A DNA stretch of 64,000 nt from Ferdinandcohnia sp036962705 (GTDB lineage Bacteria; Bacillota; Bacilli; Bacillales; Bacillaceae_L). Within the stretch, counting starts at the first letter, position 1; each line of letters begins with the position of its first letter. The stretch covers positions 62,001-126,000 of the forward strand of contig NZ_JBALOQ010000009.1 in assembly GCF_036962705.1 (NCBI RefSeq), written 5' to 3'. This document shows positions 33,572 through 41,129 of this stretch, in pieces. Under the pieces are notes generated by a model. That model saw only the letters and a list, made by a program, of their open reading frames with translations. It was not told the origin of the DNA and searched no databases. The translations under genes were made by a program, and so were the position numbers.

Positions 33572-34561
33572 ATGAGTATTTTAGTTTTAGGTGGAGCAGG
33601 TTATATCGGTTCACATGCAGTTTATCAATTAATTGACGCGAACGAGGATGTTGTCGTTGTTGATAATCTTCAAACTGGTCACAAGGAGGCAGTTCACCCG
33701 AAGGCGAAGTTTTACGAAGGCGACATTCGTGACCGTGAATTTTTACAATCTGTTTTCGAAAAAGAAAGTATTGACGCGGTGATCCATTTTGCAGCAAATT
33801 CACTAGTCGGTGAATCAATGATCGATCCGTTAAAATACTACGACAACAATGTATACGGAACTCAAATTGTGCTTGAAACAATGAAAAACAATAACGTGAA
33901 ATACATCGTGTTTTCATCAACTGCAGCAACCTATGGCGAACCAAAGCAGGTGCCAATCACGGAGGATATGCCAACTATCCCAACGAATACGTACGGTGAG
34001 ACGAAGCTTGCGATGGAAAAAATGATGAAATGGTCCGAGCTTGCACATGACATCAAGTTCGTGTCACTACGCTATTTCAACGTGGCAGGTGCACGAGCAA
34101 CTGGTGAAATCGGCGAGGACCATGATCCGGAAACGCATCTAATCCCGGTTATTTTACAAGCGGCGTTAGGAACTAGAGAATTTATCACGATCTTCGGTGA
34201 GGACTATGATACGCCTGATGGCACATGCATCCGCGACTACATCCATGTCGAGGACTTAATTAATGCGCACATTTTAGCATTGAAATACCTCCAAAACGGT
34301 GGCGAGAGCAACTATTTCAACCTTGGAAGCAACAGTGGATTCTCTGTAAAAGAAATGGTTGAAGCGGCAAAAGAGGTTACACAGCGCGACATTCCTGTGA
34401 AGTTAGGAGATCGCCGTGCAGGGGACCCGAGCATTCTTATTGCATCATCTGGAAAAGCAAAGGAAGTATTAGGCTGGGAGCCAAAGCGTACGTCCATCAA
34501 CGAAATCATTAAGGATGCGTGGAACTGGCATGTAAACCACCCAAATGGATATGAAAGCTGA
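33572..34561 (+). CDS. galE: UDP-glucose 4-epimerase
   Basis: The protein has 329 residues. The N-terminal NAD-binding GGAGYIGSH is intact. Catalytic Ser and the YxxxK are in FSSTAATYG and NTYGETKLAMEK. The substrate-binding RYFNVAGA and RDYIHVEDL are present. It interconverts UDP-galactose and UDP-glucose. GGGGGAG ribosome site; the gene is 18 bp after galK. Confidence 0.97.
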   Translation: MSILVLGGAGYIGSHAVYQLIDANEDVVVVDNLQTGHKEAVHPKAKFYEGDIRDREFLQSVFEKESIDAVIHFAANSLVGESMIDPLKYYDNNVYGTQIVLETMKNNNVKYIVFSSTAATYGEPKQVPITEDMPTIPTNTYGETKLAMEKMMKWSELAHDIKFVSLRYFNVAGARATGEIGEDHDPETHLIPVILQAALGTREFITIFGEDYDTPDGTCIRDYIHVEDLINAHILALKYLQNGGESNYFNLGSNSGFSVKEMVEAAKEVTQRDIPVKLGDRRAGDPSILIASSGKAKEVLGWEPKRTSINEIIKDAWNWHVNHPNGYES

Positions 34562-34571
34562 GGGGAATAGC

Positions 34572-36059
34572 ATGAATATTTATGTGACCGTACAACAGCT
34601 AACGGAACAAGCGACAAAGGTCGGGCTCGTTGAAAAAGAAGACAAAATTTACGTTCGCAACCAGGTCCTATCTTTAATCAATCTTGAGGACTTCGCACCA
34701 ACTGAACGTGTCTCATCTGAAAAAGATATCCCAACACTAGTTGAGGACTTAGTGGAGTATGCGTGCAAACACAAGGTCATCGAGGACTATTTTGACGCAA
34801 AAGAGATTCTTGCAAGTAAAATCATGAATACGATGATTCCACTTCCGTCCGCGGTGACACGTCATTTTTACAAGCTTCATCAAAATGACCCAGCTGCTGC
34901 GACAAACTATTTTTATGAGTTAAGTAAAAACAGCAACTACATTCAAATGAAGCGAATCGATAAAAACATAGAATATAAGGTGGAAACAAAATACGGCGAG
35001 CTTGATATCACGATCAATCTATCAAAGCCGGAAAAGGATCCAAAGCAAATCGCGCTTGAAAAAGAGGCGAAAACTAGTGGTGAGAAATATCCGAAATGCT
35101 TACTTTGTGTGGAAAATGAGGGCTATGCGGGCCGCATCGGACATCCGGCTCGCTCCAACCATCGCATCATTCCGGTTCCACTTGAAGGTAAAAACTGGTA
35201 TTTGCAGTACTCACCCTATGTGTACTACAACGAGCATTGTATCTTGCTTTGCGAAGACCATCGCGATATGAAAATCAGCAAATCGACGTTTGCACGATTA
35301 TTGGGTTTTGTTGAAAAATTCCCGCACTATTTCATTGGCTCAAACGCGGACATCCCAATTGTCGGTGGCTCAATTTTAACCCATGATCACTATCAAGGTG
35401 GAAACTATGAATTTGCGATGGCGAAAGCCGAAGATAATATAAAATTCACTTGGGACCCCTACAGCAACATTGAATTTTCAACTGTAAAATGGCCAATGTC
35501 TGTCCTTCGCCTAAGAAGTAGCGATCAGAGAGCTCTAGTTGAAGCGGGTGACCACATTTTACAAGCATGGCGCCGCTATAACGACCCAGAAGTTGACATC
35601 ATCGCGTTCACTGGGGATACATCACATAACACGATTACACCAATTGCTCGGAAGCGGGACGGAAAATACGAGCTTGACCTTGTGCTTCGCAACAACCGCA
35701 CAAATGACGAGCATCCACTCGGTATTTTCCACCCACATGCAGATGTTCATCATATTAAAAAGGAAAACATCGGTCTTATCGAAGTTATGGGATTGGCAGT
35801 ACTCCCGGCGCGACTCAAAACCGAACTGCAAGAGGTTGAAAACTACTTAACTAGTGAAGCAAGCTCTGTCAACCCTATTCACCAAGATTGGGTGCAAGAG
35901 CTAAAAGCATACAATCCAACAAAAGAAAACGTTCACGAGCTTGTAAGGCATGAAGTCGGTAAAAAATTCATTCGCGTCCTTGAGGATGCTGGTGTGTTTA
36001 AACAAGATGAAGCGGGCCAAGTAGCGTTTAAGAGATTTATAGACCAGTTTACCAGATAG
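34572..36059 (+). CDS. galT: UDP-glucose-hexose-1-phosphate uridylyltransferase, Firmicute type
   Basis: The protein has 495 residues, the length of the GalT2 class of Firmicutes rather than the roughly 350 of the enterobacterial enzyme. ATG at 34572 has GAGGGG 8 bp upstream. Family sequences LSKNSNYIQM, LCVENEGYAGRIGHPARSNH, and the GGSILTHDHYQGG histidine motif of the active site are seen. It transfers UMP from UDP-glucose to galactose-1-phosphate. Directly after galE. Confidence 0.95.
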   Translation: MNIYVTVQQLTEQATKVGLVEKEDKIYVRNQVLSLINLEDFAPTERVSSEKDIPTLVEDLVEYACKHKVIEDYFDAKEILASKIMNTMIPLPSAVTRHFYKLHQNDPAAATNYFYELSKNSNYIQMKRIDKNIEYKVETKYGELDITINLSKPEKDPKQIALEKEAKTSGEKYPKCLLCVENEGYAGRIGHPARSNHRIIPVPLEGKNWYLQYSPYVYYNEHCILLCEDHRDMKISKSTFARLLGFVEKFPHYFIGSNADIPIVGGSILTHDHYQGGNYEFAMAKAEDNIKFTWDPYSNIEFSTVKWPMSVLRLRSSDQRALVEAGDHILQAWRRYNDPEVDIIAFTGDTSHNTITPIARKRDGKYELDLVLRNNRTNDEHPLGIFHPHADVHHIKKENIGLIEVMGLAVLPARLKTELQEVENYLTSEASSVNPIHQDWVQELKAYNPTKENVHELVRHEVGKKFIRVLEDAGVFKQDEAGQVAFKRFIDQFTR

Positions 36060-36070
36060 GAGTTTATAAA

Positions 36071-37105
36071 ATGGAAGTCAAAACACATCTGTACGGGATG
36101 TTCGATAACCAAGGAGTTAACGCTTTTACATTGGTAAATGACCATGGTCTAAGCGTGACCTGCATTGATTACGGCTGCATTATTACGGAAATTGTTGCGC
36201 CCGACCGAAATGGTGTCTTGGAAAATGTTGTACTAGGATTTGACGATCTCGAAGGCTATCTTGCAGACACGAGCTACCAAGGTGCTATCGTTGGTCGAAC
36301 GGCAGGTCGTATTAGAGGCGGACAATTCGAGCTAAACGGTAAAACGTATTCTCTTGATCTAAATGAAAACAATAACCATATCCATGGTGGTTTAAAAGGA
36401 TTCAGCAAGGTAGTTTGGGATTCTACTATTATAAATGAAGAAAATAGAGTCGGTGTTGAGTTTAAGTATGTGAGTAAGGAGGGGGAGGCTGGCTACCCAG
36501 GAACCGTTGAAATGACTGTGACTTACACACTTAACAACGAAAATGAATTTGTGATTTCTAGCAAAGGAACTCCTGATGAGGACACTATTTTAAATATCAC
36601 AAACCATGCGTATTTTAATCTATCGGGTGATGTGAAAAATGACGTGCTCGACCATGAGCTTACGATAAAAAGCAGGAAGTTTCTTGAACTGGATGAAAAG
36701 TACCTTCCAACGGGCAAGCTCCTAGACGTTACTGGAACAGTTTTTGATTTTCGAAGTGGTCGTAAAATCGCAGACGGTCCAAATTCAAATGATGAGCAAA
36801 TTGCGCTAGTCGGTCAAGGTTACGACCATCCATTTTTACTAGCCGAAAAAGTAGTCCAGCTGTACGATGAAGCCTCCGGTCGCAATTTGGTGGTAGAGAC
36901 TAACCAGCCAGCAGTTGTCGTTTATACGAGTAACACGATGAAAGGGTTCCAAATGCGCGGTGGCGAAGCACGACCATACTTAGGCATTTGCCTAGAAACA
37001 CAAGCGCCACCCGACGCGATTCATCACCCCAACTTCCCGTCCACAGTTGTAAAAAAGGGCGAAGAATATAACTGGGAAACGAAGTATATGTTTTTGACAA
37101 AATAG
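36071..37105 (+). CDS. galM: Aldose 1-epimerase (mutarotase)
   Basis: The protein has 344 residues. Family sequences GAIVGRTAGRIRGG, NNNHIHGGLKGFSKV, LNITNHAYFNLSG (catalytic His) and the late C-terminal LGICLETQAPPDAIHHPNFP are complete. It interconverts the anomers of galactose released by LacZ so that galK can use it. Last gene of the operon. Confidence 0.96.
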   Translation: MEVKTHLYGMFDNQGVNAFTLVNDHGLSVTCIDYGCIITEIVAPDRNGVLENVVLGFDDLEGYLADTSYQGAIVGRTAGRIRGGQFELNGKTYSLDLNENNNHIHGGLKGFSKVVWDSTIINEENRVGVEFKYVSKEGEAGYPGTVEMTVTYTLNNENEFVISSKGTPDEDTILNITNHAYFNLSGDVKNDVLDHELTIKSRKFLELDEKYLPTGKLLDVTGTVFDFRSGRKIADGPNSNDEQIALVGQGYDHPFLLAEKVVQLYDEASGRNLVVETNQPAVVVYTSNTMKGFQMRGGEARPYLGICLETQAPPDAIHHPNFPSTVVKKGEEYNWETKYMFLTK

Positions 37106-37150
37106 GGACCACGGGTAGGGACCAAGGGGACGGTTCTCCTGGTTCTTCAA
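37106..37150. repeat. GGGAC repeat after galM
   Basis: AGGGACCACGGG...GGGGACGGTTCTCCTGGTTC, a degenerate copy of the GGGAC palindromic element, starts at the stop codon of galM and may serve as a weak terminator of the operon. Confidence 0.45.
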
Positions 37151-37169
37151 TGCTAAAAAAATATGGTGC

Positions 37170-37297
37170 ACGCAAATTTTGCATTTTACACGCAAATATC
37201 GTGGAACAGACGCAAATCCGGTGGCATGAACGCAAATATCGTGGAGCAGACGCAAATCTGATGAAAACTACGCATATGTCATGTAGAAGAAGCAAAA
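37170..37297. repeat. Fixed-period array C: ACGCAAAT every 20 bp
   Basis: ACGCAAAT starts at 37170, 37190, 37210, 37230 and 37250, then ACGCATAT at 37270 and AAGCAAAA at 37290, seven units exactly 20 bp apart. Several 12-bp spacers share (A/C)TCGTGGA(A/G)CAG. It lies between galM and the second regulator. Confidence 0.88.
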
Positions 37298-37369
37298 TCG
37301 ATTACTAATAAGCAATTCCCTATCATAATACAATGAAAAAACAACTATTCCCAAGAAAGAAGGTGAACC

Positions 37370-38350
37370 ATGGCGACGATTAAAGATATAGCGGAAAAAG
37401 CGGGAGTCTCAATTGCGACCGTATCACGGGTTCTCAATTATGACGCCAGTTTATCCGTCGGCGACGACACAAAAAAGAAAATATTTGAGATTGCCGAAGC
37501 GCTTTCATATAAAAAACGTCCCTCCAAAAAGTCTTCTTCCGCTCGGATTGGGATACTCCTTTGGTACACCGAAAAGGAAGAGTTAAATGACCTTTATTAC
37601 ATGTCAATCCGGCTTGGAATCGAGCAACGCTGTGAGCAACAAGGCATCAAGATGGCCAATTTTTACAATAGCATTGAGAGCATGAAGCAGGAGGAACTTC
37701 AGGGGATTATCGCGGTTGGCAAGTTCAGCACCACTCAGGTCGAAGAACTATCAAAAATGGTAGAGCACCTCGTGTTTGTCGATTCAAACCCAGACGAGGA
37801 TGTGTATGATGCAGTTGTAATTGATTTTGAAAAAGCAACGCGTACGGTACTTAAGCATTTTATTGACATTGGACATACGAAAATTGGCTATTTAGGTGGT
37901 CGCGAGGAATATAAGGATCATTCTGCGGAAATTGAGGAAATTCGGGAAAAGACTTTCAAAACGTATCTCCACGAAGCAAACCTATTAGATGAAAGTAATT
38001 TATATATTGGAAGCTTTACGGTTGAAGATGGCTACAAGTTGATGAAGCAAGCAATCGAAGAAAAAGGCGACGAGCTTCCAACAGCTTTCTTCGCTGCCAA
38101 TGACCTGATCGCAATCGGTGCATTGCGCGCGCTTAATGAAGAAAAAATCGATGTACCCAACCGTGTGTGCCTCATAGGCGTAAATGACATTAGTGTATCT
38201 AAATACGTCTTCCCACCACTGTCAACTGTTAAGGTCCATACCGAAGTTATGGGTGAAACCGCCGTCGACACAATCCTTGAACGCATCTCAGGGAGACAAA
38301 TCGCGAAAAAAATATTCATCACTACTAAATTAGTGATACGAGAAACCTAG
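37370..38350 (+). CDS. galR: Second LacI/GalR-family regulator, probable galactose repressor
   Basis: The protein has 326 residues. The N-terminus MATIKDIAEKAGVSIATVSR with VLNYDASLSVGDDTKKKI is nearly the same in DNA-contact residues as the regulator at 24380, so both may recognise the same TTTAGTAAA word. The effector domain shows AANDLIAIGALRALNE and GVNDISVSKYVFPPLSTVK. AGAAGGTG ribosome site precedes the ATG. Which sugar each senses is unknown. Two related repressors bracketing one cluster could separate lactose from galactose induction. Confidence 0.9.
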   Translation: MATIKDIAEKAGVSIATVSRVLNYDASLSVGDDTKKKIFEIAEALSYKKRPSKKSSSARIGILLWYTEKEELNDLYYMSIRLGIEQRCEQQGIKMANFYNSIESMKQEELQGIIAVGKFSTTQVEELSKMVEHLVFVDSNPDEDVYDAVVIDFEKATRTVLKHFIDIGHTKIGYLGGREEYKDHSAEIEEIREKTFKTYLHEANLLDESNLYIGSFTVEDGYKLMKQAIEEKGDELPTAFFAANDLIAIGALRALNEEKIDVPNRVCLIGVNDISVSKYVFPPLSTVKVHTEVMGETAVDTILERISGRQIAKKIFITTKLVIRET

Positions 38351-38371
38351 TCCACCTGACTAGGCTTTTCT
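38346..38371 (+). terminator. Terminator overlapping the galR stop codon
   Basis: CCTAGTC-CACCT-GACTAGG stem (38346-38364), the stop TAG lying in the 5' arm, then CTTTTCT. Confidence 0.8.
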
Positions 38372-39059
38372 CGTCCTATCTCGTTTTGGTATCCAATCCT
38401 TACTCTCCAAAAACCACATCCTTTTTAATAGGAAAGAAAGAGTACTAAAATCCCCTTGAAAACCGCGAAAATACGAGAAACCTTAGTCCAATCCTCTCAT
38501 TTTTCTATTAATGGCAGCTTCTATTTTTATCCTTAAAACGCACAAATGACAAAAAATGGACTCTCTTTTACAAATCCATTACTATTTTTTTAGAGGTGGC
38601 CTCCTTTTTACGTCCCACAGAAATGAAAGTGCTTACAAACTATCAGAACTACCATGATGTCTGTCAAGTTACATTTATGTTACAAGAGTTAATGACAAAA
38701 GGACTATTTTCCTATCAATTGTAATAAAGGGCTTCGAGAGGCTTGAATTCGAGATATTATGTCGAGGTTTATCAACGTTCTTCAGTTTTATGTAATAACC
38801 AAAGGTACTAGGAGGGTAGTACACCTTAGGTAGTAAGTGGGTTCGACAGAAACGACAATTTGTCGAAAAATGTAGATGAAACAGGTCTTTCGTATTGACT
38901 TTGATTTTATTTGAATATTCTGTAAAAATTGACCTAATCCGAAATATCGGGTAATTTTTAGTATATATTTGGAAAATGTGTGAACGAATTTTTCGATTTT
39001 TACCAAGAATATGGGTTTTGCACTATATGAAACTTATTTACGATAAGCAGGTGATTTTT
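38372..39059. other. Long leader region before the type VII secretion locus
   Basis: No gene is evident over about 690 bp. Features seen are a hairpin GTACTA-GGAGGG-TAGTAC (38805-38822) and two CGACA copies (38844-38848, 38853-38857) that could both pair with one TGTCG (38861-38865), which would make alternative stems. A stem CCGA-AATA-TCGG lies near 38940. The AT-rich stretch after 38900 probably holds a promoter, but no box pair has a proper spacing. A regulated leader is possible. Confidence 0.4.
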
Positions 39060-39407
39060 ATGGGAATTAATGTTTCTGCAGCAATTTCACAAGCAAACCA
39101 ACTTCGCAACTATGCCTCTCAACTTCGTAATCTTAAAAGCTCTCTAGATGGATTTCAAGGGAATATCAACTCAGCTTGGCAAGCGACAGAGGTTCAGTAT
39201 ATCAATCAAGCAATTGCCGAGATCAATCGTGAACTAAATCAGATTGCCTCAAAGCTTGATTCAGTCGCACCAGACATCATTTCAGTCGCAAACCAAATTA
39301 AACGCGAAGAAGAGGCTGCTGCACGTGCGGAAGCTGAAGCTAGAAGAAAGGCTGAAGAGGAAGCGCGAAAAGGAGCTGAAATAAACGGACCATATCGCTC
39401 TTACTGA
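39060..39407 (+). CDS. WXG-superfamily coiled-coil protein, possible type VII substrate or partner
   Basis: The protein has 115 residues. ATG at 39060 follows AGCAGGTG. Two helices flank the segment INSAWQATEVQYINQ, where a W-x-x turn stands in for WXG. The second helix runs into a tail rich in E, A and R (about 85-105), likely a long helix. The WXG100 superfamily proteins form helical hairpin dimers that are secreted by, or guide substrates to, the EssC ATPase. It is first in the run leading to essC. I cannot tell whether it is secreted. Confidence 0.7.
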   Translation: MGINVSAAISQANQLRNYASQLRNLKSSLDGFQGNINSAWQATEVQYINQAIAEINRELNQIASKLDSVAPDIISVANQIKREEEAAARAEAEARRKAEEEARKGAEINGPYRSY

Positions 39408-39442
39408 TAGGATGATAGGTTCAAACGGATAGTAGGGACAAT

Positions 39443-40216
39443 ATGTTACGAAACTATAATAATAAGGATTTTGATCTCATAGAGGATGTTGCCTATGACA
39501 GGTTAAGTCCAGATGCCATTACAGCATTTCTTTGGGTCACCTTTGTCATTAGTGCATTTATGACTTATTTCATTAGTGATGCAGTGGACTATAGTGTCTA
39601 CATTACCAATCCGATTTGGTCTACCATTATCAAAACGAATAGCATTCTTTTAGTATTTCATTTACTTGTTACGATTTTTTATTCCATTAAGAAAAACGCG
39701 TTTCGATTTCAGCGATTTCAGACCCTTTTATTATGCTTCTTTGGTTTAAAGCTTTCATTGGAATTTTATCCTTTTTATTTTACGGCGGTAGAAGACCGAT
39801 TTGCCCCAGCTTATATGACAACAATAGGTTTACTTGCAATCGCTCTTGGATTTGTGCTGCTGGTAGTTTCCGTCATTCGAGCGATAGGAAGAGTGAAAAA
39901 AGGGGAGCTACGAGAGGATGGAAAAGGGTTATATGATTTCAAGCAATCAAAGGGTTATGTAAGTCTACCAATTATTTTCGGCGCGACAATGCTAGGAGGC
40001 GCTATCTCACAAACTTTTTCTAGCATGGGTACACCATTCGGTGATATGCCCGGTCTATTTTTTATCCTATTGCTTAATATCACGATTCAATATGCAGTTG
40101 CAATGGTTTGGCCGGAATTCTTCTTGCTAGCCTACGGAAAGTTTCGCTTTGAATCCTTTCGTATAAAAATGCCAAAGCAAACACCGAAAACGGGTGGTCG
40201 GAAGGTTAAGCGTTAA
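39443..40216 (+). CDS. Six-helix membrane protein, first of a tandem paralogue pair
   Basis: The protein has 257 residues. Six hydrophobic helices are visible at about 23-45, 55-76, 87-110, 120-140, 175-196 and 203-232, then a basic tail (KMPKQTPKTGGRKVKR). The family is unknown to me. It shares long runs with the next protein, for example RLSPDAITAFLW against RLSPDKITGFFW, KNAFRFQRFQ against KNAYRYQRLQ, EDGKGLYDFKQSK against KDGNGLYKFKESK, and the WPEFFLLAYGKF motif. Position before essC suggests a membrane component of the secretion machine, possibly in place of EssB. Confidence 0.75.
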   Translation: MLRNYNNKDFDLIEDVAYDRLSPDAITAFLWVTFVISAFMTYFISDAVDYSVYITNPIWSTIIKTNSILLVFHLLVTIFYSIKKNAFRFQRFQTLLLCFFGLKLSLEFYPFYFTAVEDRFAPAYMTTIGLLAIALGFVLLVVSVIRAIGRVKKGELREDGKGLYDFKQSKGYVSLPIIFGATMLGGAISQTFSSMGTPFGDMPGLFFILLLNITIQYAVAMVWPEFFLLAYGKFRFESFRIKMPKQTPKTGGRKVKR

Positions 40217-40288
40217 AAACAAATATTCCCAACATACTAAAGAGATGAATTGCGATTATTGAGAGGTTTTTAGGTAGGAGATGGCAGG

Positions 40289-41080
40289 ATGCTAAAAGGG
40301 GTAAAAGAAGAGGACCTATACATTTTAAAAGTAGTTGCACAACACCGACTAAGCCCAGATAAAATCACTGGATTCTTTTGGCTAACGCTTATCTTTAGCG
40401 GGATAATGGTCGGCTTAACTTCATTAGCTTTAAACGAGAGTCCTGTCATTACAAACCCTATCTGGCCAAACATTCATAAAATCGGCGTCGCATTGTTCCT
40501 GCTCAACGCAGTTGTAGCTATTTTCTTTACACCTGAAAAAAATGCATATCGTTATCAACGTTTGCAGGCTGTTTTTCTAAGTATATTTGGATTTAAGTTT
40601 TCAATAGATTTTTTTTCGTTTTATTTCCTTGCGGCAGAGGATAGAATGGCTCCAGGCTACATGAGTACATACGGATTGATTATCCTCTTTGGAGGGTTAG
40701 TGTTAACTGTATACACGACATTACGAGCGCTTAAAAGAGTGAGACTTAGAGAATTCCGAAAAGACGGAAACGGACTTTATAAGTTTAAAGAATCTAAATT
40801 TGAGATTGGCATTCCGATTGTTTTTGGCGCAGGCATGATAGCTAGTGCGGTCATGCAATTAATTTTAGATTCAGAAATAGTCCTTGTAAATATGATCGAA
40901 GTTCTGTTTGTCTTACTTCTTTGTACAGCTCTTCAATTTACGATTACGTTAGCATGGCCGGAATTTTTATTGCTTACTATTAGTAAATTTCAGTTTGAAT
41001 CATTCTGTATTCCAAAGATAAAGAGGAAGAAACCGATAAGGCATAATGTACATAAAAAAAGTGCGAAGGTGAAGAAATAG
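40289..41080 (+). CDS. Six-helix membrane protein, second of the tandem pair
   Basis: The protein has 263 residues. ATG at 40289 follows GTAGGAG. Same arrangement as the preceding protein: N-terminal RLSP helix start, KNAYRYQRLQ loop between helices 2 and 3, GNGLYKF loop between 4 and 5, WPEFLLLTISKFQFES after helix 6, and a very basic C-terminus that should be cytoplasmic. A duplication retained in tandem suggests a hetero-oligomer. I do not recognise a named family. Confidence 0.75.
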   Translation: MLKGVKEEDLYILKVVAQHRLSPDKITGFFWLTLIFSGIMVGLTSLALNESPVITNPIWPNIHKIGVALFLLNAVVAIFFTPEKNAYRYQRLQAVFLSIFGFKFSIDFFSFYFLAAEDRMAPGYMSTYGLIILFGGLVLTVYTTLRALKRVRLREFRKDGNGLYKFKESKFEIGIPIVFGAGMIASAVMQLILDSEIVLVNMIEVLFVLLLCTALQFTITLAWPEFLLLTISKFQFESFCIPKIKRKKPIRHNVHKKSAKVKK

Positions 41081-41129
41081 TTTAATAAGTCTTGCTGATA
41101 GTCATCAACCTTGGTCCTATAGGGAGACT

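Noticed and set aside
37170..37297. Array C as a CRISPR
   Set aside because: Repeats are 8 bp and spacers 12 bp, far too short, and no cas genes are present.
39443..41080. The tandem membrane proteins as EssB/YukC
   Set aside because: EssB has one membrane helix and a cytoplasmic pseudokinase domain; these have six helices and no such domain.
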